From Streptomyces sp. WAC 04229 (lineage in GTDB: Bacteria; Actinomycetota; Actinomycetes; Streptomycetales; Streptomycetaceae), in the NCBI RefSeq assembly GCF_003947455.1, contig NZ_QHJH01000005.1, positions 1-64,000 on the forward strand: DNA of 64,000 bases, given 5' to 3'. Under the pieces are notes generated by a model, which worked only from the letters and a program-made list of their open reading frames with translations, had not been told where the DNA came from and searched no databases. This document shows positions 40,969-49,683 of this stretch, piece by piece (position 1 is the first letter of the stretch; each line of letters opens with the position of its first letter). Both the position numbers and the translations under genes were made by a program.

Positions 40969-41742
40969 TCAGCGTCCTTCTTCGATCCAGGTGGCGTTCG
41001 GGCCGTCGAGCACGATGTCCCAGTGGTAGCCGAGCGAGAACTCGGGCACGGACAGGCCGTGGTCGTACGTCGCGATCAGCCGCTGCCGGGCGGCGTCGTC
41101 GGTCACGGACTGGAGGATCGGGTCGTACCGGAACAGCGGGTCGTTCGGGAAGTACATCTGCGTCACGAGCCGCTGGGTGAACGCCGACCCGAACACCGAG
41201 AAGTGGATGTGCGCCGGACGCCAGGCGTTGACGTGGTTGCGCCACGGGTAGGGGCCGGGCTGCACGGTGGTGAAGCGGTAGCGGCCGTCGTCGTCGGAGA
41301 GGGTGCGGCCCACCCCGGTGAAGTTCGGGTCCAGCGGCGCGTCGTGCTGCTCGCGCTGGTGCGCGTACCGCCCGGCCGAGTTGGCCTGCCAGATCTCCAC
41401 GAGCTGCCCGCGCACCGGCCTGCCGTTCCGGTCGAGGAGGCGGCCGGAGACGGTGATGCGCTCGCCGACCGGCTCGCCGGTGTGCTGCCGGGTCAGGTCG
41501 TTGTCGATGCCGGTGAGGTCCCGCTCCCCGAAGGCCGGGGAGGACAGCTCCACCAGCTCCGGGTCCTGGCGGACGTCGATGGCGATCGGCGGCTGCTTCG
41601 GGTGGCGCAGCACCGAGGAGCGGTACGGGGCGTAGTCGCGGCGCGGGTGGTGCTCGACGGGCGCGCCGTCGGCGACCCGCTTCTCGTACGCGGCGTGCTC
41701 GGCCGCGATCTCCGCGTCGATGTCGTGCTGGGTGAGAGGCAT
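40969..41742 (-). CDS. pcaH: PcaH, protocatechuate 3,4-dioxygenase beta subunit
   Basis: A 257-residue beta subunit with the Fe(III) ligands in order: Tyr in 'SAGRYAHQ', Tyr in 'QPGPYPW', and two His in 'RPAHIHFSVFG'. The N-terminal 'YAPYRSSVLRHPKQP' and 'LVEIWQANSAG' are family marks. Start ATG 41742 is preceded by GGGAA. It lies 30 bp after pcaF, the largest gap inside the operon. Confidence 0.93.
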   Translation of the reverse strand: MPLTQHDIDAEIAAEHAAYEKRVADGAPVEHHPRRDYAPYRSSVLRHPKQPPIAIDVRQDPELVELSSPAFGERDLTGIDNDLTRQHTGEPVGERITVSGRLLDRNGRPVRGQLVEIWQANSAGRYAHQREQHDAPLDPNFTGVGRTLSDDDGRYRFTTVQPGPYPWRNHVNAWRPAHIHFSVFGSAFTQRLVTQMYFPNDPLFRYDPILQSVTDDAARQRLIATYDHGLSVPEFSLGYHWDIVLDGPNATWIEEGR

Positions 41743-41772
41743 GGGGATTCCCGTGGGTGACAGGGGGCTTGG

Positions 41773-42975
41773 CTAGCGGTCGAGGACGAGGGCCAGGCCC
41801 TGGCCGACACCGATGCAGAGGGTGGCGACACCGGTGCCGCCGCCCTTGCGGGCCAGCTGGTGGGCGACGGTGCCGGCGAGGCGGGCACCGGAGGCGCCCA
41901 GCGGGTGGCCCAGTGCGATGGCGCCGCCCTGGGGGTTGAGGATCGCGGGGTCGAACTCGGGCCACTCGGCCGCGCAGCCGAGCACCTGGGCGGCGAAGGC
42001 CTCGTTGAGTTCGAGGACGTCCAGGTCGGCGAAGGTCCGCCCGGCCTTGGCCAGGGCACGGTGCACGGCTTCGACGGGGGCGAGACCGAAGTAGTGCGGG
42101 TCGGTCGCCGAGACGCCGGTGGCGGCGATCCGGGCGAGCGGTTCGCGGCCGGTGGCCTTCAGGCCCTCCTCGTCGGTGAGGAGCAGGGCCGCCGCGCCGT
42201 CGTTGAGCGGCGAGGCGTTGCCCGCGGTGACCCTGCCGTCGGTCTTCCGGAACGACGGCCTGAGCTTGGCCATCGCCTCCAGCGAGGCGGTCGGGCGTAC
42301 GCACTCGTCGGCGGCGAAGTCCACCGGGTCGCCCTTGCGCCGCTCCACCGGGACGGGCACGAGTTCGGCGTCGAACAGGCCGTCCGCCTGGGCGCGGGCG
42401 GCCTTGTGGTGGGAGGCGAGCGCGTACTCGTCCTGCCGCTCGCGCGTGATCCGGTGCTTGTCGGCGATCAGCTCCGCCGACTCCCCGAGCGGGACCGTCC
42501 ACTGCGGGTCCATCCTCGGGTTGACCATGCGCCAGCCCAGGGTGGTCGAGTACAGCTCGGTGTGCCCGGCGGGGAAGGGCCGGTCCGACTTGGGCAGGAC
42601 GTACGGCGCCCGGGTCATCGACTCCACCCCGCCCGCGAGGGCGATCGAGGCGTCGCCGACGGCGATGGCGCGCGCGGCCTGGACGACGGCCTCGAGCCCG
42701 GAGGCGCACAGGCGGTTCACGGTGACGCCGGGGACGGAGGTGGGCAGGCCGGCCAGGAGGGCGGCCATCCGCGCGACGTTGCGGTTCTCCTCGCCCGCGC
42801 CGTTGGCGTTGCCCAGGTAGACGTCCTCGATCCGGGACGGGTCCAGGGCCGGGGTGCGGGCGAGGAGTCCGCTGATCGCGTGCGCGGCCAGGTCGTCGGG
42901 GCGTACGCCCGCCAGGCCGCCGTTGTACTTGCCGAACGGGGTGCGGACCGCGTCGACGACGTAGACGTCCTTCAC
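41773..42975 (-). CDS. pcaF: PcaF, 3-oxoadipyl-CoA thiolase
   Basis: A 400-residue thiolase. The nucleophilic Cys is in '[12 protein letters not shown]', the catalytic His in '[16 protein letters not shown]' and the second Cys in 'TLCIGVGQG'. It splits 3-oxoadipyl-CoA into succinyl-CoA and acetyl-CoA. GTG 42975 overlaps the pcaJ stop as GTGA. General acetyl-CoA acetyltransferases are close relatives; the operon supports PcaF. Confidence 0.92.
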   Translation of the reverse strand: MKDVYVVDAVRTPFGKYNGGLAGVRPDDLAAHAISGLLARTPALDPSRIEDVYLGNANGAGEENRNVARMAALLAGLPTSVPGVTVNRLCASGLEAVVQAARAIAVGDASIALAGGVESMTRAPYVLPKSDRPFPAGHTELYSTTLGWRMVNPRMDPQWTVPLGESAELIADKHRITRERQDEYALASHHKAARAQADGLFDAELVPVPVERRKGDPVDFAADECVRPTASLEAMAKLRPSFRKTDGRVTAGNASPLNDGAAALLLTDEEGLKATGREPLARIAATGVSATDPHYFGLAPVEAVHRALAKAGRTFADLDVLELNEAFAAQVLGCAAEWPEFDPAILNPQGGAIALGHPLGASGARLAGTVAHQLARKGGGTGVATLCIGVGQGLALVLDR

Positions 42976-43652
42976 TTCGCCTCCTCCGCGATCCTCGGCT
43001 GCTCCGCGGTCTCCGGTTCCTCCGCGACGACGAGCGGGGCGTCGGTCCGGGCGGTGATCTCCTCGACGCTCACGCCCGGCGCGGTCTCGACCAGGACCAG
43101 GCCGTCGGCGGTGACGTCGAGGACGCCGAGGTCGGTGATGATCCGGTCCACGCACGCCTTCCCGGTGAGGGGCAGCGCGCACTCCCGGAGGATCTTGGGC
43201 GAGCCGTCCTTGGCGGTGTGGGTCATCACCACGATCACGGTGCGGGCCCCGTGGACCAGGTCCATCGCCCCGCCTATCCCGGTGATCATCTTGCCCGGGA
43301 CGGCCCAGTTGGCCAGGTCCCCGCCCGCCGACACCTGCATGGCGCCCAGCACGGCGACGTCGATGTGCCCGCCCCGGATCATGCCGAAGGACAGCGCGGA
43401 GTCGAAGAAGGCGGCGCCCGCCAGCACCGTCACCGTCTCCTTGCCCGCGTTGATCAGATCGGGGTCCACCTCGGCCTCGGTCGGGTAGCGGCCGGTGCCG
43501 AGGATCCCGTTCTCCGACTCCAGGGTGACCTCGACGCCCACGGGGAGGTGGTTGGGGATCAGTGTCGGCAGGCCGATGCCGAGGTTGACGTACTGGCCGT
43601 CCCTCAGCTCCCGCGCCGCCCGCGCGGCCATCTCCTCACGCGTCCAGGCCAT
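42972..43652 (-). CDS. pcaJ: PcaJ, 3-oxoadipate CoA-transferase subunit B
   Basis: A 226-residue class I CoA-transferase beta subunit. The catalytic Glu lies in '[11 protein letters not shown]', within the SENG motif. '[17 protein letters not shown]' and '[17 protein letters not shown]' are family features. Its ATG shares one base with the pcaI stop (TGATG). With PcaI it activates 3-oxoadipate using succinyl-CoA. The C-terminus carries a short Glu-rich tail. Confidence 0.92.
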   Translation of the reverse strand: MAWTREEMAARAARELRDGQYVNLGIGLPTLIPNHLPVGVEVTLESENGILGTGRYPTEAEVDPDLINAGKETVTVLAGAAFFDSALSFGMIRGGHIDVAVLGAMQVSAGGDLANWAVPGKMITGIGGAMDLVHGARTVIVVMTHTAKDGSPKILRECALPLTGKACVDRIITDLGVLDVTADGLVLVETAPGVSVEEITARTDAPLVVAEEPETAEQPRIAEEAK

Positions 43653-44407
43653 CAGGAACTCACCGTCCGCCGCTCGATCTTCTTCTCCGCCGCCTGCTCC
43701 GCCGTCAGCGCCACCACGCGCTGCACGAAGATGCCGGGCAGATGCACGTCGTCCGGGTCGATCCCGCCGGGCTCCACCAGCTCCTCCACCTCCGCGATCG
43801 TCACCCGCCCGGCCATCGCGGCCAGCGGGTTGAAGTTCCGGGACGACTTGGCGAACACCAGGTTCCCGTGCCGGTCGCCCCTGGCCGCCCGCACCAGCGC
43901 GAAGTCGGTGCGGATGCCGCGCTCCAGCACGTACTCGGTCCCGTCGAACTCGCGGACCTCCTTGGGCGGGGAGGCCAGCGCGACCCCGCCGTCGCCGTCG
44001 TAGCGCCAGGGCAGACCGCCGTCGGCCACCTGGGTGCCGACGCCGGCCGGGGTGTAGAACGCGGGGATCCCGGCGCCGCCGGCCCGCAGCCGCTCGGCCA
44101 GCGTGCCCTGCGGGATCATCTCCACCTCCAGCTCCCCGCCGAGGTACTGGCGCGCGAACTCCTTGTTCGCGCCGATGTAGGACCCGGTCACGCGGGCGAT
44201 CCGGCCGGCGCCCAGCAGCACGGCGAGACCGGACTCCATCGCCCCGCAGTTGTTGGAGACCACCGACAGGCCGTCGGTGCCGCGCTCGTACAGCGCCTGG
44301 ATCAGTACGTTCGGCACACCGCTCAGCCCGAAGCCGCCCACCGCGAGCGACGCGCCGTCGGGCACGTCGGCCACCGCCCCACCGGCCGTGGCCACCACCT
44401 TGTCCAT
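43652..44407 (-). CDS. pcaI: PcaI, 3-oxoadipate CoA-transferase subunit A
   Basis: A 251-residue class I CoA-transferase alpha subunit, with the glycine-rich '[17 protein letters not shown]' near the N-terminus and '[20 protein letters not shown]' in the middle. First gene of the seven-gene operon pcaIJFHGBL, all on the minus strand. ATG 44407 has a GGGG run about 8 nt upstream. The divergent MarR gene sits 195 bp away. Confidence 0.92.
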   Translation of the reverse strand: MDKVVATAGGAVADVPDGASLAVGGFGLSGVPNVLIQALYERGTDGLSVVSNNCGAMESGLAVLLGAGRIARVTGSYIGANKEFARQYLGGELEVEMIPQGTLAERLRAGGAGIPAFYTPAGVGTQVADGGLPWRYDGDGGVALASPPKEVREFDGTEYVLERGIRTDFALVRAARGDRHGNLVFAKSSRNFNPLAAMAGRVTIAEVEELVEPGGIDPDDVHLPGIFVQRVVALTAEQAAEKKIERRTVSS

Positions 44408-44602
44408 CCGAGAAGCCCCATCTCTGCCGCGAATTAATCAGGGCACTGAGTATTTCAGCGAGGTGTTCAACACGCTGCCATCGACCGGCCGAGGCGTCAA
44501 GGCCCGGGAAAGTGCCCGGTACATCGCTTGCGGAGGGGTCCGGCGGTTCGCGGCTGGCCGGGGTATCGTCAGTGCACCTACGAAGTAATCACGGGAGAGC
44601 GC
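44408..44602. promoter_or_regulatory. divergent pcaI/pcaV promoter region
   Basis: The 195-bp gap separates pcaI (minus) and pcaV (plus). The pcaI-proximal part is AT-rich for this genome (around 44430-44470). GCACTGA at 44443-44449 and its reverse complement TCAGTGC at 44569-44575 lie near the two gene starts and could be half-sites of a PcaV operator on each side. Site identity is inferred from placement only. Confidence 0.4.
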
Positions 44603-45064
44603 ATGGCAGCGGTCGATCTGACCACCCATCCCGGACACCTGGCCCGGCGGCTCCAGCAGGCGCACTACCTGCTCTGGAACACGATGGTCTCCGAGGAGAC
44701 CACCTCGCCGCAGTTCGCCGTCCTGAACGCCCTCGTCGCCGAGCCCGGCCTGGACCAGCGCACGGTGGGGGAGCGGGTGGGCCTGGACCGCTCCACCATC
44801 GCCGAGGTGATCAGCCGGCTGGGCCGCCGCGGACTGCTCGACAAGGTCCGCGACCAGCAGGACGGCCGCCGCTTCCTGCTCCGGCTGACCGACGAGGGGC
44901 TGCGCGTCCACCGCAGGCTGAGCGTGCGGGTCGCCCGGATGAACCAGGTGTTCCTCGCCCCGCTCTCGCCCGACGAGCGGACCGCGTTCTTCGACCTGGT
45001 CCGCCGGGTCGCGGACGCCGCCGAGGGGCTGCGCAACCCGGAGTCGTCCGGGGTGCCGGGTTGA
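44603..45064 (+). CDS. pcaV: PcaV-type MarR regulator of the pca operon
   Basis: A 153-residue MarR protein with winged helix 'VGLDRSTIAEVISRLGRRGL' and wing 'RDQQDGRRFLLRLTDEG'. In S. coelicolor PcaV represses the pca operon and is released by protocatechuate; the divergent position here is the same. ATG 44603 follows CGGGAGAG. A conserved Arg in the N-terminal helix ('HLARRLQQAHY') is where the ligand is known to bind in PcaV, and Arg is present here. Confidence 0.88.
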   Translation: MAAVDLTTHPGHLARRLQQAHYLLWNTMVSEETTSPQFAVLNALVAEPGLDQRTVGERVGLDRSTIAEVISRLGRRGLLDKVRDQQDGRRFLLRLTDEGLRVHRRLSVRVARMNQVFLAPLSPDERTAFFDLVRRVADAAEGLRNPESSGVPG

Positions 45065-45079
45065 CGCGGGGCCGACGGC

Positions 45080-46087
45080 TCAGGAGCCGCCCGCGAAGAC
45101 CACCCACACCTGGCCCTCGGCGAAGTTCAGCGCGGCGCCGTCGCGGGTGGTGAACGTCGTGCCGTCGGCGGCCGTGCCGCGCGTCCAGGTGGCGTCGTAC
45201 GTCCGGCCGTCGCGCAGCACCTCCGCGCGGCCCGAGCCCACCGACTCGACGTAGGGGGAGTTGCTGCCGCGGAAGTCGCGGAAGGCGGAGTCGCGCACCG
45301 TCACGTGCTGCACGACGACCGTGGCCGGCGCCGGGCCTTCGCCGTCGGCCGCGGCGGCCGGTGAGCCGTCCAGGGAGACCAGCCACCGGTCCCGGCTCTC
45401 CGACCAGGTGAAGGTGAAGCTCGTCGCCGGGTAGCGCACGGTGCGGGAGGGCTCCGCCCGGCCGCCCTCGGGTGCCTGGCCGAAGGTGAACCCCGTGGTG
45501 AGGGCCCCGGCGCCCGCGGGCTCGGCCGGCAGCTCGCCGGGCCGCAGGTAGAGGTTGTGCGGGGCCTGCCGGTCGTCGTCGCGGACGTAGGCGTCGGGTG
45601 CGTCGCCCGGTGTGACGGCGCGCAGCGGAGCCTCCTCGATGAGCGGCAGCAGCTTGCTCTGGGCGCCGGAGAACGCCAGCGTCGGCCGGTCGAACTGGCG
45701 CAGCAGCTCCAGGTCCGACTCCCGGGCGCTGCGCACCGGCCCGACCTCCTCGGGCAGCCGGGTCGCGTAGAGCGCCATCAGGCGGCTCAGCCCGCCCTCC
45801 ACCGGCTCCGCGTAGACGACGTCCGCGGCGTCCAGGCCGGTCTGGGGCCGGGCCTCGGGCGCGTTGTCGACCTTCACGGCGAGCACCGGGCCGGTGGCGG
45901 GTGCCGAGGTGTGCGAACGCTCCGGCTCCGGCGCCCGTCCGTTGTCCTTGCCGCCCGTCCCGCCCGACCCGGCCGTGCAGCCCGCGGCCAGCGCGACGGC
46001 CGCCGCCATGGTCACCAGCGCCGCGCCGCGCGCCCGTCGTGCCACCCGTGTGCCCCGTCCGCGCGTCTGTTGTCGCATGCCGGTCAT
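45080..46087 (-). CDS. DUF3048 (YerB-like) lipoprotein
   Basis: A 335-residue exported protein: Arg-rich N-terminus, hydrophobic segment and lipobox 'ALAAGC' with Cys37 as the lipid attachment point, then a short disordered linker and the DUF3048 domain ('VLAVKVDNAPEARPQTGLD', 'DVVYAEPVEGGLSRLMALY', 'GPVRSARESDLELL'). The family is linked to the cell envelope, but its activity is not established. ATG 46087 or 46078 could be the start. It is convergent with pcaV with a small CGGCT/AGCCG hairpin at 45076-45089. Confidence 0.85.
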   Translation of the reverse strand: MTGMRQQTRGRGTRVARRARGAALVTMAAAVALAAGCTAGSGGTGGKDNGRAPEPERSHTSAPATGPVLAVKVDNAPEARPQTGLDAADVVYAEPVEGGLSRLMALYATRLPEEVGPVRSARESDLELLRQFDRPTLAFSGAQSKLLPLIEEAPLRAVTPGDAPDAYVRDDDRQAPHNLYLRPGELPAEPAGAGALTTGFTFGQAPEGGRAEPSRTVRYPATSFTFTWSESRDRWLVSLDGSPAAAADGEGPAPATVVVQHVTVRDSAFRDFRGSNSPYVESVGSGRAEVLRDGRTYDATWTRGTAADGTTFTTRDGAALNFAEGQVWVVFAGGS

Positions 46088-46285
46088 CCGTCCGCCCGTC
46101 CCGTGTCATTGATTGTGCGCCTTGTGCAGCATTCAGTGCCATACATGACTGATTCCGATAGGGCACGCGGAACGGGGCAGATAATCCGCTGTTCGGTCGA
46201 AACGCCCGCCCGGTTCGGCGGTGGAGCCCCGGGTACCCGGCCGCCACACGGACTGACGCGAAAGGCGACAGAGGGAGCGCGGGCG

Positions 46286-47476
46286 ATGAAGGCAGTGACA
46301 TGGCAGGGCAAGCGGGACGTCCGGGTCGAGGAGGTGCCCGACCCGCGGATCGAGGAACCGACCGACGCGGTCATCCGCGTCACCTCCTCGGGGCTGTGCG
46401 GCTCCGACCTGCACCTCTACGAAGTACTCACGCCGTTCATGACACCGGGCGACATCCTCGGCCACGAGCCGATGGGCATCGTCGAGGAGGTCGGCTCCGA
46501 GGTGACCGGCCTGAAGCCGGGCGACCGGGTCGTGGTGCCGTTCCAGATCGCGTGCGGGCACTGCTACATGTGCGGCAGCGGCCTGCCGACCCAGTGCGAG
46601 ACCACCCAGGTCACCGGCGAGGGCATGGGCGCCCCGCTGTTCGGCTACACCCGGCTGTACGGGGCGGTACCCGGTGGTCAGGCCGAGTACCTGCGCGTAC
46701 CGCAGGCCCAGTTCGGACCGATCAAGGTGCCCGAGGGCCCGGCCGACGACCGCTTCGTCTACCTCTCCGACGTGCTGCCCACCGCCTGGCAGGCGGTCGC
46801 CTACGCCGACATACCGAAGGGCGGCAGCATCGCCGTGCTCGGCCTCGGCCCGATCGGCGACATGGCCTGCCGGATCGCGCTGCTCAAGGGCGCCGGCCGG
46901 GTGTTCGGCGTGGACCTCGTGCCGGAGCGGCTGCGGCGCGCCCGGGAACGGGGCGTGGAGACCTTCGACCTGCGGGCCTTCGACAACGAGAAGGAACTGG
47001 TCGCCGCGGTGCACGAGGAGACCGGCGGCCGCGGTCCCGACGCCGTGATCGACGCGGTCGGCACCGAGGCGCACGGCGGGACCGTGGCCAAGCTGGTCCA
47101 GCAGGCCGCCGCGGTGATGCCCCGGTCCATCGGCGGCCCGCTCGCGGAGCGGTTCAGCATCGACCGGCTCAGCGCCCTGTACACCGCGATCGACCTGGTC
47201 CGCCGCGGCGGCACCATCTCGCTGTCCGGCGTGTACGGCGGCATGGCCGACCCGATGCCCCTGCTGACCATGTTCGACAAGCAGCTCCAGCTGCGCATGG
47301 GACAGGCCAACGTCCGCCGCTGGAGCGACGAGATCCTCCCCCACCTGACCGACGAGGACCCCCTCGGCGTCGACGACTTCGCCACCCACCGGGTGCCGCT
47401 GGCGGACGCGCCGCACGCGTACGAGATGTTCCAGAAGAAGCAGGACGGCGCGGTCAAGGTGCTCATGAAGCCGTGA
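46286..47476 (+). CDS. zinc-dependent alcohol dehydrogenase (formaldehyde dehydrogenase-like)
   Basis: A 396-residue MDR-family enzyme. Catalytic zinc ligands are in 'SGLCGSDLHLY' and 'ILGHEPMG'; the structural zinc site is 'CGHCYMCGSGLPTQC' with four Cys; the NAD-binding loop is 'VLGLGPIGDMA'. The inserted segment around 'GYTRLYGAVPGGQAEYL' is typical of glutathione-independent formaldehyde dehydrogenase relatives. ATG 46286 follows GAGGGAG. Substrate is uncertain; it stands alone between the DUF3048 gene and the ligase gene. Confidence 0.85.
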   Translation: MKAVTWQGKRDVRVEEVPDPRIEEPTDAVIRVTSSGLCGSDLHLYEVLTPFMTPGDILGHEPMGIVEEVGSEVTGLKPGDRVVVPFQIACGHCYMCGSGLPTQCETTQVTGEGMGAPLFGYTRLYGAVPGGQAEYLRVPQAQFGPIKVPEGPADDRFVYLSDVLPTAWQAVAYADIPKGGSIAVLGLGPIGDMACRIALLKGAGRVFGVDLVPERLRRARERGVETFDLRAFDNEKELVAAVHEETGGRGPDAVIDAVGTEAHGGTVAKLVQQAAAVMPRSIGGPLAERFSIDRLSALYTAIDLVRRGGTISLSGVYGGMADPMPLLTMFDKQLQLRMGQANVRRWSDEILPHLTDEDPLGVDDFATHRVPLADAPHAYEMFQKKQDGAVKVLMKP

Positions 47477-47500
47477 GCCCCGGCCGGCGGGGAGGAGCCC

Positions 47501-48568
47501 TCACGGTCCGCCCAGGATCTCCGCGAGGTCGTAGCGGACCGGCTCCTCCAGCTGGGCGTAGGTGCAGCTCTCCGGCGTCCGGTCCGGGCGCCAGCGGCGG
47601 AAGCGGGCCGTGTGCCGAAAGCGCGCCCCGTTCTCCATGTGGTCGTACGCCACCTCGACGACCCGCTCCGGTCTCAGCGGCACCCAGGACAGGTCCTTCT
47701 TGCCCGACCACCGGCTCGGTGCGCCCGGCAGCCGCGCCCCCTCGTGCGCCGACTCCTCGGCCCAGGCGGCCCACGGATGGCCCGCCGCGTCGTCCATGCG
47801 CAGCGGCTCCAGCTCCTCCACCAGCTCGGCCCGGCGCTTCATCGTGAAGGCCGCGCTCACCCCCACGTGCTGGAGGACGCCCCGGTCGTCGTGGAGCCCG
47901 AGCAGCAGCGAGCCGACCACGGGACCGCTCTTGTGCAGGCGGTATCCGGCGACGACCACGTCCGCCGTCCGCTCGTGCTTGATCTTGTACATGGCCCGTT
48001 CGTCCTGCCGGTACCCCAGGTCGAGCGGCTTGGCGACCACTCCGTCGAGCCCCGCGCCCTCGTACCGCTCGAACCACTGCCGGGCCACCTCGATGTCGTC
48101 CGTCGCCGGAGCCACGTGCACGGGCGGCGTCACCCCGGACAGCGCCCGCGTCAGCAGCGCCCGCCGGTCGGCCAGCCCCACGTCGAGCAGGGACTCGTCG
48201 TCCAGGGCGAGCAGGTCGAAGGCGATCAGCGAAGCAGGCGTCCGCTCGGCCAGCATCCGCACCCGGGAGTCCGCCGGATGGATCCGCTCCGTCAGCGCGT
48301 CGAAGTCCAGATGCCCCTCCCGCGCGATCACGACCTCCCCGTCCACCACGCACCGCTGGGGCAACCGCTCCCGCACCGCCGCCACCAGCTCCGGAAAATA
48401 CCTGGTCAACGGCTTGCCGGTACGGCTCCCCAGTTCCACCTCGTCCCCGTCCCGGAACACGATCGCCCGGAACCCGTCCCACTTGGCCTCGTAGTGCATC
48501 CCCGGCGGAATCTTCGCCACGGACTTGGCGAGCATCGGCTTCACGGGCGGCATGACGGGAAGGCGCAT
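47501..48568 (-). CDS. ligC: ATP-dependent DNA ligase (LigC type)
   Basis: A 355-residue ligase: the adenylated Lys is in 'YEAKWDGFRA', with 'GSRTGKPLTRYFPEL' (motif III region), 'GAGLDGVVAKP' (motif IV) and 'MYKIKHERTADVV' (motif V). The C-terminal OB-fold follows from about 220. Such short ligases join nicks in actinobacterial repair, often beside a primase-like protein, as here. ATG 48568 has no SD; TACAGT (48575-48580) lies 6 nt upstream, suggesting a leaderless message. Confidence 0.85.
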   Translation of the reverse strand: MRLPVMPPVKPMLAKSVAKIPPGMHYEAKWDGFRAIVFRDGDEVELGSRTGKPLTRYFPELVAAVRERLPQRCVVDGEVVIAREGHLDFDALTERIHPADSRVRMLAERTPASLIAFDLLALDDESLLDVGLADRRALLTRALSGVTPPVHVAPATDDIEVARQWFERYEGAGLDGVVAKPLDLGYRQDERAMYKIKHERTADVVVAGYRLHKSGPVVGSLLLGLHDDRGVLQHVGVSAAFTMKRRAELVEELEPLRMDDAAGHPWAAWAEESAHEGARLPGAPSRWSGKKDLSWVPLRPERVVEVAYDHMENGARFRHTARFRRWRPDRTPESCTYAQLEEPVRYDLAEILGGP

Positions 48569-48642
48569 GGTCCGACTGTATGAGCGCGGTGTCGTCCCCG
48601 CCTGATATGCGAAGCCGAGACCGTGCGCCTACCGTGGCTCGC

Positions 48643-49683
48643 ATGGCGGAAGCGGTGGAACTGGAGGCGGGCGGCCGGACCGTGCGGCTGTCCAGCCCGG
48701 GGAAGGTGTTCTTCCCGGAGCGCGGCTACACCAAGCTCGACGTGGCCCGGTACTACCAGGCGGTGGCCCCCGGCATCCTGCGCGCCCTGCGCGACCGCCC
48801 CACCACCCTGCAGCGCTACCCGGACGGGGTCGGCGGCGAGTGGTTCTACCAGAAGCGCGCGCCCAAGGGCATGCCCGACTGGATCCCGACCGCGCACATC
48901 ACCTTCCCCAGCGGGCGCAGCGCCGACGAGATGTGCCCCACCGAGGAGGCGGCGGTCCTGTGGGCCGCCCAGTACGGCACCCTCACCTTCCACCCCTGGC
49001 CGGTGCGGCGCGCCGACGTCGACCACCCCGACGAACTGCGCATCGACCTGGACCCGCAGCCCGGCACCGACTACGACGACGCCGCCCGCGCCGCCCACGA
49101 ACTGCGCGCGGTACTGGAGGAGTTCGGCGGACTGCGCGGCTGGCCCAAGACCTCGGGCGGGCGCGGCATCCACGTCTTCGTGCCGATCGAGCCGCGCTGG
49201 ACCTTCACCCAGGTGCGGCGCGCCGCCATCGCCGTCGGCCGCGAGATGGAGAGGCGGATGCCGGACCGGGTGACCATCAAGTGGTGGAAGGAGGAGCGCG
49301 GCGAGCGCATCTTCATCGACTACAACCAGACCGCCCGGGACCGCACCATCGCCTCCGCCTACTCGGTGCGCCCCCGCCCGAACGCCCCGGTCTCCGCGCC
49401 GCTGACCTGGGACGAGGTGGGCGTCGCGCACCCGCAGGACTTCGACATCACGACCATGCCCGCGCGCTTCGCCGAACTCGGCGACGTGCACGCGGGCATG
49501 GACGACCATCGGTACTCCCTCGACGCCCTGCTGGAACTGGCGACGAAGGACGAGCACGAACACGGACTCGGCGACCTGCCGTACCCGCCCGAGTATCCGA
49601 AGATGCCGGGGGAGCCCAGCCGGGTACAGCCGAGCCGGGCCAGGAAGCACGCTCCCGGCCCGGACGGGCCTACAGCTCCTTGA
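48643..49683 (+). CDS. LigD-type polymerase/primase domain (PolDom) protein
   Basis: A 346-residue stand-alone PolDom of the archaeo-eukaryotic primase fold. The metal-binding Asp pair is in 'LRIDLDPQPG'; other marks are 'LQRYPDGVGGEWFYQK', 'PKTSGGRGIHVFV' and 'FIDYNQTARDRTIASAYSVR'. It should add nucleotides at breaks or gaps for non-homologous end joining or excision repair. It is divergent from the ligase gene with a 74-bp gap. No SD precedes ATG 48643, but TACCGT (48630-48635) lies 7 nt upstream. No Ku gene is in the window. Its 3' end overlaps that of the convergent gene by 14 bp. Confidence 0.88.
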   Translation: MAEAVELEAGGRTVRLSSPGKVFFPERGYTKLDVARYYQAVAPGILRALRDRPTTLQRYPDGVGGEWFYQKRAPKGMPDWIPTAHITFPSGRSADEMCPTEEAAVLWAAQYGTLTFHPWPVRRADVDHPDELRIDLDPQPGTDYDDAARAAHELRAVLEEFGGLRGWPKTSGGRGIHVFVPIEPRWTFTQVRRAAIAVGREMERRMPDRVTIKWWKEERGERIFIDYNQTARDRTIASAYSVRPRPNAPVSAPLTWDEVGVAHPQDFDITTMPARFAELGDVHAGMDDHRYSLDALLELATKDEHEHGLGDLPYPPEYPKMPGEPSRVQPSRARKHAPGPDGPTAP

